64,000 nt of DNA from Bos javanicus (lineage: Eukaryota; Chordata; Mammalia; Artiodactyla; Bovidae): contig NC_083896.1 in assembly GCF_032452875.1 (NCBI RefSeq), positions 4,774,001 through 4,838,000 on the forward strand. Direction: 5' to 3'. The notes under the pieces were generated by a model that had not been told where the DNA came from, did no database searches, and saw only the letters and a program-made list of their open reading frames with translations. A program made the translations under genes and the position numbers. Below, piece by piece: positions 23,304 to 34,015 of this stretch (position 1 is its first letter; each line of letters begins with the position of its first letter).

Positions 23304-24190
23304 ACTCAATTCATAGACTTGGAAGCTACTGACTGACAAAAAGGCCAGCTATTCAAAAAGAAGCTCGTGTAATTATATCCAGGAATGTTTCCCCCTCACT
23401 TTCCCTAAAGGGATATTTGGTCATTTAGCTGGATACTCATATTATGGGAATACATGAATACCCAAACAGCTCCAGGGCTGTTAGACATAGGAATCAGGAA
23501 CCAAAGCACCATGATAGTCTGGGAAAGAGAAGGGACATGTGCAGGAAAGATAGCAGAGTCCTGGCTCAGATCCAGCTCATAGTGGGTCAAGTAGTTTCAC
23601 AAATTTGCCTGCTGGTTATTTTCCAAGTCACTGAATAAATAATTTGAATTGATATACTCATAGTTGGCAAAATTCTCAAATTAGCTCCTGGAAATATAGT
23701 ATAAGTACCATAGTGGTGGAAGCCAAGTGGAACCTCTGAAAATGCCTCTTCTCCCCAAGAAGCAAATTACAAGCTGTACTGCATCCTTGTGGTAAAAATG
23801 GTGGTTGCTGCCACCCTAAAATAAAGAATATAGGAAGACCTCACCCTATTACCAGATAATCCACCAGTCTGGCTTCCAATAAAACTGGATGAAAAGTGCC
23901 AGATTGACAGCTAGATTATTACAAACCTTTCCAAGCAGTAATCCCATGGAAGTTGCTGTACTGCATGTGAGCAAATTAACACAGCCTCCAGCAAGTGACT
24001 CTCAGCTGTTTATTCGGTTAACACAGATGTTTCTATCAAACTCTGTTCTAGGAGCCAGAGGCTATGACCCACATACGTGGGCTCCCATATCCAATAATTT
24101 CTTTTTGGATTGGGCCATTGAAAGTCCCAATTGAAAATCAGAAGGGATTAGATCTTGCCTGTAAAGTTACCTTGAGCTGATTGTATTCCT
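23304..24190. other. Unassigned DNA, possibly an ancient element
   Basis: Moderate GC with relatively few stops. Open frames of 61-81 codons occur on both strands (23405-23638 and 23889-24134), but no domain is recognisable. It could be the remnant of an old retroviral internal region; I cannot support a family. Confidence 0.3.
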
Positions 24191-24202
24191 TGATTGAAGG
24201 TT

Positions 24203-24411
24203 GTGTGTTAATCAATCAGTTGTATCTGACTTTTTGCAATCCCATGGACTGTAGCCCTCCAGTCTCCTCTGGCCCGTGGAATTCTCCAGGCAAGAAAACT
24301 GGTGTGTAAAAACCATTACCTTCTCCAGAGGATCTTCCTGACCCAGGGACTGGACCCAAGTCTCCCAAATGGTAGGCAGATTCTTAACCATCTGAGTCAC
24401 CAGGGAAGACC
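24203..24411 (-). mobile_element. Bov-tA SINE, antisense
   Basis: Inverted tail and tRNA-like head ending tcaccagggaagacc. The TSD tgattgaaggtt / tgactgaaggtt (24191-24202 and 24412-24423) differs at one position. Confidence 0.96.
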
Positions 24412-24981
24412 TGACTGAAGGTTACTAATCCTCCAAGCAGCTCTGTGTCTCCAGGTCCCAATATCCTCTATCTGGCTTCATCACTTTATGCCTAAAAAGT
24501 GAATATCTGACTACTACAATAAGTTCCAGGTTGTAGTACTGATCCTAAACCTCTGTAACTAGTTCTTGCTATTATCTTATTCTGAATGTGCCCTCTGTTC
24601 CCTATCGGACTCTGAGTGTTAGATATAAGTTCAGTTCAGACTCTCAGTCATGGAATGGAGCACGCCAGGCCTCCCTGTCCATCGCCAACTTCCAGAGTTT
24701 ACTCAAACTCATGTCCATTGAGTCAGTGATGACATCCAATCATCTCATCCTCTGTTCTCCCCTTATCTTCCTGCGTTCAAGCTTTCCCAGCATCAGGGTC
24801 TTCTCCAAAGAGTCAGTTCTTCACATCAGATGGCCAAAGTATTGGAGTTTCAGCTTCAGCATCGGTCCTTCAAATGAATGTTCAGGACTGATTTCCTTTA
24901 GGATGGACTGGTTGGATATCCTTGCAGTCCAAGGGACTCTCAAGAGTCTTCTCCAACACCACAGTCAAAACCATCAATTCT

Positions 24982-26001
24982 TCAGCGCCCAGATTTCTTT
25001 CTAGTCCAACTCTTACATCCATACATGACTATTGGAAAAACCATAGCTTTCACTAGGTGGACCCTTGTTGGCAAAGTAATGTCTCTGCTTTTTAATTTGC
25101 TGTCTAGGTTGGTCATAACTTTCCTTCCAAGGAGTAAGCATCTTTTAATTTCATGGCTGCAATCATCATCTGCAGTGATTTTGGAGCCCAAAAAAATAAA
25201 GTCTGACACTGTTTCCCCATTTATTTGCAATGAAGTGATGGGACCAGATGCCATGATTTTAGTTTTCTGAGTGTTGAGCTTTAAGCCAAATTTTTCACTC
25301 TCCTCTTTCACTTTCATCAAGAGGCTTTTCAGTTCCTCTTCACTTTCTGCCATAAGGGTGGTGTCATCTGCATATCTGAGGTTATTGATATTTCTCCCAG
25401 CAATCTTGATTCTAGCTTATGCTTCTTCCAGCCTGGCATTTCACATGATGTACTTTGCATACAAATTAAATAAGCAGAATGACAATACACAGCCTTAACA
25501 TACTCCTTTCCCAATTTGGAACCAGTCTGTTGTTCCATGTCCGGTTCTAACTGTTGCTTCTTGATCTGCATACAGATTTCTCGGGAGGCAGGTAAGGTGG
25601 TCTGGTATTTCCAGCTCTTTAAGAATTTTCCACAGTTTTTTGTGATCCACACAGTCAAAGGCTTTGGCATAGTAGACAAAGCAGAAGTAGATGTTTTTCT
25701 GGAACTCTCTTGCTTTTTCAATGATCCAAAGGATGCTGACAATTTGATCTCTGGTTCCTCTGCCTTTTCTAAATCCAGCTTGAACATCTGGAAATTCATA
25801 GTTCAAGTACTGTTAAAGCCTGGCTTGGAGAATTTTGCACGTGACTTTGCTAGCGTGTGAGATAAGTGCAATTGTGTGATACTTTGAACATTCTTTGGCA
25901 TTGCCTTTCTTTGGGATTGGAATGAAAACTGAACTTTTCCATTCCTGTAGCCACTGCTGAGTTTTCCAAATTTGCTGGCATATTAGGTGCAGCACTTTCA
26001 C
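24982..26001 (-). pseudogene. BovB reverse transcriptase remnant
   Basis: In a working element this enzyme copies the LINE RNA at the nicked target. Ordered motifs on the minus strand are SVFIPIPKKGNAKECSKYHT (start of the fingers), ELPDVQAGFRKGRGTRDQ-like residues, motif A, and YADD (motif C, 25363-25374). In motif A the first catalytic Asp of the FxDYAKAFD signature is replaced by Tyr (codon TAC at 25672-25674, minus strand), so this copy would be inactive even without frame breaks. Between motif A and motif C the frame shifts. The C-terminal part continues to the CESWT-like motif, here CKSWT. Confidence 0.9.
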
Positions 26002-26193
26002 AGCATCATCTTTTGGGATTTGAAATAGCTCAACTGGAATTACATCACCTCCACTACCTCTATCTGTAGCGATGCTTCCTAAGGCCCACTTGACTTCTCA
26101 TTCCAGGTTGTCTGGCTCTAGGTGAGTCATCACACCATCATAGTTATCTGGGTCATCAAGATCTTTTTTGTATAGTTCTTCTGTGTATTCTTG

Positions 26194-26409
26194 TCACCTC
26201 TTCTTAATATCTTCTGCTTCTGTTAGGTCCATACCATTTCTGTCCTTTATTGTGCCCATCTTTCCATGAAATGTTCCCTTGGTATCTCTAATTTTCTTGA
26301 AGAGATCTCTAGTCTTTCCCATTCTGTTGTTTTCCTCTGATCCTTTGCACTGATCACTGAGGAAGGCTTTCTTATCTCTCCTTGCTGTTCTTTGGAACTC
26401 TGCATTCAA
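26194..26409 (-). pseudogene. BovB linker region between endonuclease and RT
   Basis: Basic segment with NAEFQRTARRDKKAFLSDQC and GKTRDLFKKIRDTKGTFHGK, typical of the BovB region preceding the reverse transcriptase. No enzymatic motif. It is one uninterrupted frame piece of the broken ORF. Confidence 0.88.
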
Positions 26410-26845
26410 ATGGGTATATCATTCCTTTTCTCCCTTGCCTTTTCCTTCTCTTCTTTTCTCAGCTACTTGTAAGGCCTCCACAGACAACCATTTTGCCTTT
26501 TTTACATTTCTTTTCCTTGGGTATGGTCTTGATCCCTGCCTCTTGTACAATGTCACCAACCATTGTCTATAGTTCTTTAGGCAATCTGTCTATCAGATCT
26601 AATCCCTTGAATCTATTTGTCACTTCCACTGTGTAATTGTAAGGGATTTGATTTAGGTCATACCTGAATGGTCTAGTGTTTTTCCTTACTTATTTCAATT
26701 TAAGTCTGCAATTTGTAATAAGGAGTTCATGATCTGAGACACAGCCAGCTCCCAGTCTTGTTTTTACTGACTGTATAGAGCTTCTTCATCTTTGGCTGCA
26801 AAGAATATAATCAATCCGATTTTGGTATTGACCATTTGGTGATGT

Positions 26846-27470
26846 CTATGTGTAGAGTCTTCTCTTGTGTTGTTGGAAGAGGGTATTTACTATGACCAGT
26901 TCATTCTCTTGGCAAAACTCTATTAGCCTTTGCCTTGCTTCATTTTGTACTCCATTGCCAAATTTGCTGGTTATTCCAGGTACCTCCTGACTTCCTACCA
27001 TTGCATTCCAGTCCCCTATAATGAAAAGGACATCTCTTTGGGGTGTTAGTTTTAGAAGGTCTTGTAAGTCTTCATAGAACCGTTCAACCTCAGCTTCTTC
27101 AGCATTACTGGTTGGGGCATAGACTTGGATTACTGTGATATTGAATGGTTTGCCTTGGAAATGAACAGAGATCATTTTTGAAATTGCACCCAAGTACTGC
27201 ATTTCACACTCTTTTGTTGACTATGATGGCTGCTCCATTTCTTCTAACATATTCCTGCCCATAGTAGAAGATATAATGGTCATCTGAATTAAATTCACCC
27301 ATTCCAGTCCATTTTAGTTCACTGATTCCTAAAATGTCATTGCTTCTTCTTGCCATCTCCTGTTTGACCACTTCCAGTTTTCCTCGATTCATGGCCCTAA
27401 TGTTCCCGGTTTCTATACAATATTGTTCTTTACAGCATCGGACTTTACTTCCATTGCCAGTCACATCCAC
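26846..27470 (-). pseudogene. BovB endonuclease domain remnant
   Basis: This is the AP-endonuclease-like domain that nicks target DNA to start target-primed reverse transcription. Motifs visible on the minus strand are ELKW (27309-27320, catalytic Glu), GDWNA (27002-27016, catalytic Asp/Asn) and, beyond this interval, SDH (26729-26737, catalytic Asp/His). Two in-frame stops break it: TGA at 27204-27206, where the family has Arg (a CGA to TGA change at a CpG), and TAG at 26846-26848, where the family has Trp in LYTW. The catalytic residues are therefore preserved while the protein is not. The break pattern fits neutral decay. Confidence 0.9.
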
Positions 27471-27601
27471 AACTGGGTGTTGTTTTTGCTTTGGCTCTGT
27501 CTGTTCATTCTTTCTGGAGTTATTTCTCCACTCTTCTCCAGTAGTATATTGGGCACCTACCGACCTGGGGAGTTAATCTTTCAGTGTTTGATATGAAATT
27601 A

Positions 27602-27716
27602 TCAAATCCTGGAGAAGGAAATGGCCCCACCCCAGTATTCTTGCCTGGAATATCCCATGGACAGAGGAGCCTCATGGGCTACAGTCCATGAGGTTGCAAG
27701 AGTAGGACATGACTAA
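27602..27716 (+). mobile_element. BovA SINE fragment, sense
   Basis: BovB-derived tail only (ctggagaaggaaatggcccc to aggacatgactaaaa), ending in an AC-rich tail. Confidence 0.9.
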
Positions 27717-27731
27717 AAACACACACACACA
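27717..27731 (+). repeat. Short (AC)n run
   Basis: About six AC units directly after the SINE end, probably grown from its tail. Confidence 0.85.
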
Positions 27732-27756
27732 TTTAGATACTCATAATGGAATGATT

Positions 27757-27959
27757 TGGGCTTCCCTTGTGGCTCAACTGGTAAAGAATCCGCCTGCAAT
27801 GCAGGAGATCTGGGTTCAATCCCTGGGTTGGAAAGATCCCCTGGTGAAGGGAAAGGCTACCCACTCCAGTATTCTGGCCTGGAGAATGCCATGGACTGTA
27901 TAGCCCATGGGATCACAACGAGTCGGACACAACGGAGAAACTTTCACTTTCACTTTCAG
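27757..27959 (+). mobile_element. Bov-tA SINE, sense
   Basis: Complete head and tail ending in ctttcactttcactttcag. The TSD tggaatgatt / tggaataatt (27747-27756 and 27960-27969) matches at 9 of 10. Confidence 0.96.
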
Positions 27960-28017
27960 TGGAATAATTACCAAGGTAAATTTTTAGGTGGAAAAAGACG
28001 TCGAGATTATCATACAA

Positions 28018-28575
28018 AGTGAAGTAAGTCAAACAGAGAAAGACAAAATATCACTTGATATCACTTATATGTAGATCTTAAAAATCGTACAAATGAACTT
28101 ATTTACAAAATAGAAATAGATTCACAGACATAGAAAACAAATTTATGGTTATCAAAGGGAAAAGTGGGGGAGAGGGAGGGATAAATTAGGAATTTGGGAT
28201 TGACATACACACACTGCTGCTGCTGCTGCTAAGCCGCTTCAGTTGTGTCTGACTCTGAGCGGCCCCATAGACGGCAGCCCACCAGGCTCCCTTGTTCCTG
28301 GGATTCTCCAGGCAAGAACACTGGAGTGGGTTGCCATTTCCTTCTTCAATGCATGAAAGTGAAAAGTGAAAGTGAAGTTGCTCAGTACTATATATAAAAT
28401 ATTTAAACAACAAGGACCTACTGTGTAGCACAGGGAACTATATTCAGTAACTTGCAATAACCTGAGACAGAAAAGAATCTGAAATACTCTTACATAATCG
28501 AACCACTTTGCTATACACCTGAAACTAATATGGCTTTGTAAATAAAGTATACTTTAATAAAAATTATTTATTTTG
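28018..28575 (+). mobile_element. L1 3' UTR, sense, interrupted by a BovA2 piece
   Basis: Matches the bovid/mammalian L1 3' end: gtgaagtaagtcaaacagag, cacttatatgtagatctta, then after the SINE caacaaggacctactgtgta, gcacagggaactatattcag, ending in cttcaataaa-like actttaataaaaatta. It is heavily 5'-truncated. Confidence 0.88.
28214..28386 (-). mobile_element. BovA2 SINE, truncated, antisense, inside an L1
   Basis: gctgctgctgctgctaagcc start, one full unit, then the gaaagtgaaaagtgaaagtg linker and only the first bases of the second unit. Confidence 0.93.
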
Positions 28576-29299
28576 AAAAAAAATTGTCAAATCCTTCTGA
28601 GATATTGAGAGGGAAAGGACAGAGAAATGGAGCATTAAGAAGATGAAAATTATAGTAAATAGTTCTTGATTTAGTTTTGTTCTCAATGACTCCTGGACAC
28701 ATTTTTATGAATCTCACCAACATCTAATGATTTCATATGTTGTTGTTTTAAGATAGTGATTCTCAAAATGTGGTCTCTGCACCAATGTGAGAGTGACATC
28801 AATAACACGAGACTTTGTTAGAAATGTAATTTATTGGACTCCATTTCAGATACTCTGGAAGTGGGACCCAGCATTCCATATTTTAACAAGCCCTTTAGGT
28901 GATTTTGATGTTACAGTTCAAGAAGCACTGTATTTAGGTGGATCATGACCCTACCGTCCTAATAAAAAATACTCATTAAGGTAGCCAAGCACAAGGAGAC
29001 TCGTATTAGGTAAAACCAAATATACCATATCAAGACACAAATAGATAATTAAATATTGATTGTACCTATTGCCAAGCTTCAGCAGTTTTTTTAATTAGAA
29101 AAAAATGTCTAGCATAGAATGTTTAGCTCCTCTTTGCCAAGTTTATCATAATTTTCAGCTCTAGAAACCATATAACCTATAAAGAGGTGTCTAGGGAACA
29201 AATATAATTACTTATAGGTCATAATTTTTTCTAAACGTTTTCTGCATAATGATATTGCCATAAACTATTAGTGAGAAGTATTGGGAAACTGGAGATGAT
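28576..29299. other. Unassigned AT-rich DNA
   Basis: No gene or nameable repeat. Confidence 0.45.
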
Positions 29300-29475
29300 G
29301 GGTACCAGGTCAAATAATGGGATGACCCAGAGGGAGGGTATGGGGAGGGAGAAGGGAGGAGGGTTCAGGATGGGGAACACAGGTATACCTGTGGCGGATT
29401 CATTTTGATATTTGGCAAAACTAATACAATATTGTAAAGTTTAAAAGTAAATAAAATTTAAAAAAAAGAAAACTT
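29300..29475 (+). mobile_element. Young-type ruminant L1 3' end, sense
   Basis: The last ~170 bp follow the 3' terminus of ruminant L1: gacccagagggagggtatgg, caggatggggaacacaggta, tgatatttggcaaaactaat, then an A-rich tail. The close fit suggests a comparatively young, extremely 5'-truncated insertion. No TSD identified. Confidence 0.88.
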
Positions 29476-30515
29476 CTAACTCAACAGTACTTAATACATT
29501 TATTTAAAATATAACTATCCCAAATTATTAATGTGCAATTGTGCATTAAAAATCCCCACAATTTTTGGCATGCTGTGTCTCTCAGTGTATCATATATATG
29601 TATAATAAATTTTGGAGAAAATTAAAGCCAGGAAATGACATAATTAACAAAACAAGGCTGTAAAACAGATAAGTAAAGGCAGATATGAACAAAAAAGAAA
29701 ACTGAAGCTATATAACTAGTATGATGAGGGTCTTTGATTCTCAAAATGGCATATTAGAATTATTCTCTGAAATAGCAAAAAAATATATATATAATAATAC
29801 CATGAAGTTTAAGAAAACAGAAGAAATGACAGGGTCAATATGAGTGAGGGAGAAGGTAGCTTTGCAATGTCATGACAAATTGGTAGAATGGCTAAAGTGA
29901 GGAACAAGCAGAAAACAGCTGTAACCCAAAGGAAAAAATTTCATGTAGAAAGGTGATTTTTTCACTCTAAGTATAATAGTGAGGAGAGCCATTTACTCAT
30001 TAATCTATTGTTTTATGTGGTCTCAGATGAGTCTGTCAGAGTTGTGCATCACCGGACTGTCAGTGAAAATCCAAGCATACTACCAAATATAACTTGAAAC
30101 ATATAGATAAGATTGCCTCTCCCATTCTGTTTGCCTCCATTGACAATGGTCAAGAGGAAACTTGGAGTCTCCAATGTATTCCAAATAAACATTTCTCTTT
30201 CTTGGCTTCCACACTACAGTAGCAGCACCAGAGAGGACATTCCAGAACTCTGTATTCCTCTAGCAGAATGCCCACCATTCCCTTCTCCATAAAATGTATC
30301 CCCTTACCACCGTTAATTCTTCTTGGAAAAGCTCTTGATGCCAATCCCTGTTATCAGCGGTCATGAAAAGAAGCCCAGGACTTGGGCTTCCCCAAGTCTA
30401 TGGGGAAGACTTCCCCAATCTCTCTTCCCCAGATTATGATTATGAGGTGCAGTGAGTGAACACTGTTTTTTATCCTTACTTGATTTATTTTCCTGTTCAG
30501 CACTAAACCTCATAT
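29476..30515. other. Unassigned non-coding DNA with small hairpins
   Basis: No gene. Two adjacent inverted repeats occur at 30379-30398 (gacttggg, 4-base loop, cccaagtc) and 30401-30417 (tggggaag, 1 base, cttcccca). The 64-codon minus-strand frame at 30150-30344 has no recognisable domain. Confidence 0.5.
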
Positions 30516-30574
30516 AATATCATTTACGGACTTACCTGGTGGCTCAGTTGGTAAAGAATCTGCCTGCAATGAGG

Positions 30575-30576
<2 letters not shown>

Positions 30577-30607
<31 letters not shown>
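30577..30607 (+). repeat. (GT)n microsatellite
   Basis: About 15 GT units at the start of the inserted antisense BovA. Confidence 0.97.
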
Positions 30608-30609
<2 letters not shown>

Positions 30610-30716
30610 GTCGCTCAGTCGTGTCCGACTCTTTGCGACCCCGTGGACTGTAGCCCACCAGGCTCCTCTGTCCATGGGATTTTCCTGACAAGGATACTGG
30701 AGTGGGTTGCCATTGA
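30608..30716 (-). mobile_element. Antisense BovA inserted in a Bov-tA head
   Basis: Complement of the BovB-derived tail (gaagtcgctcagtcgtgtcc to gagtgggttgccattg), ending exactly where the host SINE head resumes. It is complementary to the host tail at 30760-30863, giving two ~100-base arms about 45 bp apart. Confidence 0.93.
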
Positions 30717-30895
30717 CCTGGGTTCAATCCCTGGGTTGGGAAGATCCCCTGGAGTAAAAAATGGCAACCCATTCCAACATTCTTGCCTGGAGAAGCCCAT
30801 GGACAGAGGAGCCTGGCGGGCTACAGTCCATGGGGTCGCAAAGAGGCAGACACGACTGAGTGACTTAGCACAGCAACATGGCACAATATCATTTA

Positions 30896-31040
30896 TACTT
30901 TACTTATACAGTGATTTGTCTGTCTCTCTTTCTAAATAAAAGGTCTTTGAAGGCAGGGACTTTTTTCTGATTTTTTAATGTATCCCTTAGGTCTGAGCAA
31001 TTTCTAGCACATAGGAACTCTACATATGTTTAATGAGTAA
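30896..31040 (+). repeat. L2 LINE 3' end, sense
   Basis: Follows the L2 terminal pattern: aggtctttgaaggcagggac, then agcaatttctagcacatagg, ending with tttaatgagtaaat. Confidence 0.75.
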
Positions 31041-31149
31041 ATATATAAGTGAGTACTTCACAATCCCCCATATTGTTAATTAACATGAAGGATGCTGAAT
31101 CCTCTGACTCTTCTAAGTATCATTTCTCCATATTTCCTATTGGTCCCAA

Positions 31150-31315
31150 TAATACTATATCAAAATTCTATTTAACTTGGTTAATCTTATCTAATTGTTC
31201 ATCTACAAATGTCTTTTCAAACAAACTCCCTGGTGAGAGGCACCATATTTTATCTCTATATCTCCAGGTTCTTTGATGAAGCCTGCCAAATATCTCTTAA
31301 ATTGATGAATGCATA
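31150..31315 (+). repeat. L2 LINE 3' end, second copy, sense
   Basis: Pattern of L2 terminal sequence again (ctccctggtgagaggcacca, ctctatatctccaggttctt, ttaaattgatgaatgc). More diverged than the preceding copy. Confidence 0.6.
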
Positions 31316-31388
31316 TATCAATAGATAAGAAAAATCACATCCATGTTAATAGAGAAAACCTTTTCAGTAGTAATATAATAGATACACA

Positions 31389-31593
31389 TGCTAAGTTGCT
31401 CAGTCATGTCTGACTCTTGGTGACCCCATGGACTGTAGCCCACCAGGCTCCTCTGTCCATGGAATTTTCCTGACAAGGATACTGGAGTGGGTTGCCATTT
31501 CCTCTTGAAGGGGGTCTTCCTGAACCAGGGATTGACCCTGCATCTCGTGAATTGCAGCTGCATTCTTTTACTGCTGAGCCACCAGGGAAGCCC
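31389..31593 (-). mobile_element. Bov-tA SINE, antisense
   Basis: Inverted tail and head ending ccaccagggaagccc. The TSD aatagatacaca / aataagtacaca (31377-31388 and 31594-31605) matches at 10 of 12. Confidence 0.96.
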
Positions 31594-31605
31594 AATAAGT
31601 ACACA

Positions 31606-32199
31606 ATGACCCGAAAGAAAAAACTAAAAAAGAAGTTAAGATTGCCTGTAGTTAGAGGAATCCAGTAGCTTTGAAGCCTCTACTCCTTTCTCAATTTTCT
31701 AATATGTTCCCAAATACAAAGTGGTGCAGGCCATTTTCTCTTTGGGAACTCTTAGAATCAAAAACACAAGCAGGAAAAATAAAATAAAAACACAACAAAA
31801 CAGATTATAAACTTTCTTGGTGTTTACCCTCAATGCATTCATATATTTAGACAAAACATAAAAGAACAAGTAGAAATGTATAAAACAATATTTGCATAAG
31901 CACATAAAGTATAATATATATTTGGAAAAGGAAAAGAAGATGACTTTATAAATGTTGCTTTATTTTCAGGATAGTCCTTTCAATACATGTTCCTTCTTGA
32001 AAAATTATATAGTAAGTATACTAAATATATATGAAACTTTAAAGTGAAACAAAAAGTGTAAAACTTTGTTGCAAATTCTGTGGTAAAATTTTATGAATAA
32101 TAAATTATATATATTAATGTGTATATTATAAATCAACTATAGTCTGCACAAGAAAATGATAGAATTTGTGGAAAATATTAATTCATAGAAGACTATAAA
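31606..32199. other. Unassigned AT-rich DNA
   Basis: No gene or repeat family. It grades into the AT-rich simple sequence. Confidence 0.45.
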
Positions 32200-32393
32200 A
32201 AATGTTATTCTAAATATATACATATAAGTATATAATACATACATATAAGTATATAAATACATACATATACATATATAAATATGTATAAATACATACATAT
32301 ACATATAAATACATACACATATATATACATATATATATATACTTATATACAATATACCTATAATATCTATATTATATCTATCTAAATAATATA
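32200..32393. repeat. AT-rich simple repeat (catata/tatac type)
   Basis: Irregular catacatata and ataagtatata units. Open frames here are low-complexity Tyr/Ile strings and not genes. Confidence 0.92.
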
Positions 32394-32536
32394 ATAATAT
32401 CTTCATTGTATACATACTTATATACAATTAAGTATATATATATAATTAATATTATAATTAATTAATTAATATATATATATATAATTAATATATATAACTT
32501 AATTGTATATAAGTATGTATACAATGAAGATATTAT
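32394..32536. repeat. AT-rich palindrome with 40-bp perfect arms
   Basis: Bases 32394-32433 are the exact reverse complement of 32497-32536. The 63-bp centre (32434-32496) is almost pure A/T and itself nearly self-complementary, so the whole 143 bp can fold into a long hairpin or cruciform. Confidence 0.97.
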
Positions 32537-33390
32537 TTTATTCTGTAAACATGTATCTCCAACTACATATATAATTCCCTTGGAAAGAGCATGAATAATC
32601 CACATTTTAAACCACTATAGTGGTTTAGTGCCCTGATCATAATGCAGGAGTAAACCACAAGACATACAGAATAAAATCAGAAGTAAGTTTAATATCCCTA
32701 AGATGTATAGCCCTGCCAGATGAGAATTATATGGAAATAATTCAGAATGAAATAAGCAGTTAAAAAAAAAAAGACGATCTATTCTACAAGTGAAGCAATC
32801 TACAATGGTTTGAGACTCAAGTAGAATTATGAAGAATCTATTAGTCAACATAAATCCAGAGCATCTAAAAGATAGTATTATTTGGAGTATGGACTTGGAA
32901 TTGATACAAAGGAATTATAAATGCAAGCTCTGTGTATCACTGTTGTCTTGAAAAGAACCATCCAGATGTCAGTTCTTCAAAATCTGTTTGATGTGCAACC
33001 TCAGCTAGATTAAGAATGCAACCCAAAATTTCTCAAAATAATTCTGAATTGCTTGAAATAATATTGTTTCCTTGGGGTGTAAAATGTTTAATATTAAATG
33101 GATTGTAAGAATTTAGAAATAATGGCTTCTATAGTTTTAATTTTACTATGTTAAGCTTAAGAACAAGTTGTGTGTCTATATATTTACATATATAAGATTT
33201 TAAATACCCCTATTTAACATAAAATTATACATTAGAGTACTTAATAGCTTAACTTTAGTATTATAGTGAAAATATTTTAGTAAATGAAGGTTTGACTTTA
33301 AAGGTTAAAAATCACTAAATTTGACATTAATATAAAAATTATCACATTTATGTGTAATAAGTTTAATCTATTAGATTTATGACTCACTTA
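32537..33390. other. Unassigned AT-rich DNA
   Basis: No gene or repeat recognised. Confidence 0.45.
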
Positions 33391-33598
33391 AGGGCTTCCT
33401 TTGTGGCTCAGGGGTTAAAGCGTCTGCCTCCAATGCGGGAGACCCGGGTCCGATCCCTGGGTCAGGAAGATCCCCTGGAGAAGGAAATGGTAACCCACTC
33501 CAGTATTCCTGCCTGGAGAATCCCATGGACGGAGAAGCCTGGTAGGCTACAATCCAAGGGGTCTCAAAGAGTCAGACACGACTGAGCAACTTCACTTA
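33391..33598 (+). mobile_element. Bov-tA SINE, sense
   Basis: Full head (gggcttcctttgtggctcag) and tail, ending gagcaacttcacttatttac. First of three sense SINEs in 600 bp. Confidence 0.96.
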
Positions 33599-33653
33599 TT
33601 TACTTACTTGAGTACTTGGAAAGATTTTATTTGATAGGTAGTTTAAGTACTTA

Positions 33654-34015
33654 GACTTCCCTGGTGGCTCAGACGGTAAAGCGTCTGCCTGCAGTGCTGG
33701 AGACCCGCGTTCAATCCCTTGGTAGGGAAGATCTCCTGGAGAAGGGAATGGCAATCCACTCCAGTATTCTTGCCCCGCCCCCAAAAAAAGGGGCTCAAAG
33801 AAATTAGAGCTTCCCTGGTAGCTCAGAGATTAAAGCGTCTGCCTGCAATGACGGAGACTTGGGTTCGATCCCTGGGTCCGGAAGAATCCCTGTGGAAGGA
33901 AATGGCAATCCACTCCAGTATTCTTGCCTGGAGAATCCCATGGACGGAGGAGCCTGGCAGGCTACAGTCCACGGGGTCGCAAAGAGTTGGACACCAATGA
34001 GCGACTTCATTTCAC
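33654..34015 (+). mobile_element. Two-SINE composite inserted as one unit, sense
   Basis: 33654-33773 is a Bov-tA head plus the first part of its tail, stopping at attcttgcc. A 34-bp C-rich/A-rich linker follows. A second, complete Bov-tA runs from 33808 to 34015. A perfect 11-bp TSD, ttaagtactta, encloses the pair (33643-33653 and 34016-34026), and no TSD separates them. Confidence 0.92.

Larger units (their letters stand above)
24626..27583 (-). mobile_element. BovB LINE, nearly full length, antisense
   Basis: About 2.96 kb of a family whose full length is about 3.2 kb, so only the extreme 5' end is missing. The 3' end is on the left (24626). Reading the minus strand from right to left gives the N-terminal segment, AP-type endonuclease, linker, reverse transcriptase and C-terminal tail in order. 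The copy is dead: stops and frameshifts break the frame repeatedly. A small internal deletion near 24640-24660 removes part of the 3' UTR. BovB is a horizontally transferred RTE-clade retrotransposon abundant in ruminants (established knowledge); it also mobilises the Bov-tA and BovA SINEs seen throughout this window. Confidence 0.96.
30527..30884 (+). mobile_element. Bov-tA SINE with a BovA inserted inside its head
   Basis: The outer SINE is sense: ggacttacctggtggctcag to gcaatgaggga, then resumes at acctgggttcaatccctggg and runs to gactgagtgacttagcac. Between them (30577-30716) lie a (GT)n run and an antisense BovA tail. The whole unit has an exact 11-bp TSD, aatatcattta (30516-30526 and 30885-30895). 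Confidence 0.95.

Noticed and set aside
30577..30772. Long TG/His-Thr repeat frames suggestive of a coding repeat
   Set aside because: They are translations of the (GT)n microsatellite and SINE sequence.
32137..32427. 96-codon Tyr/Ile-rich minus-strand frame
   Set aside because: Low-complexity translation of the catata-type simple repeat.
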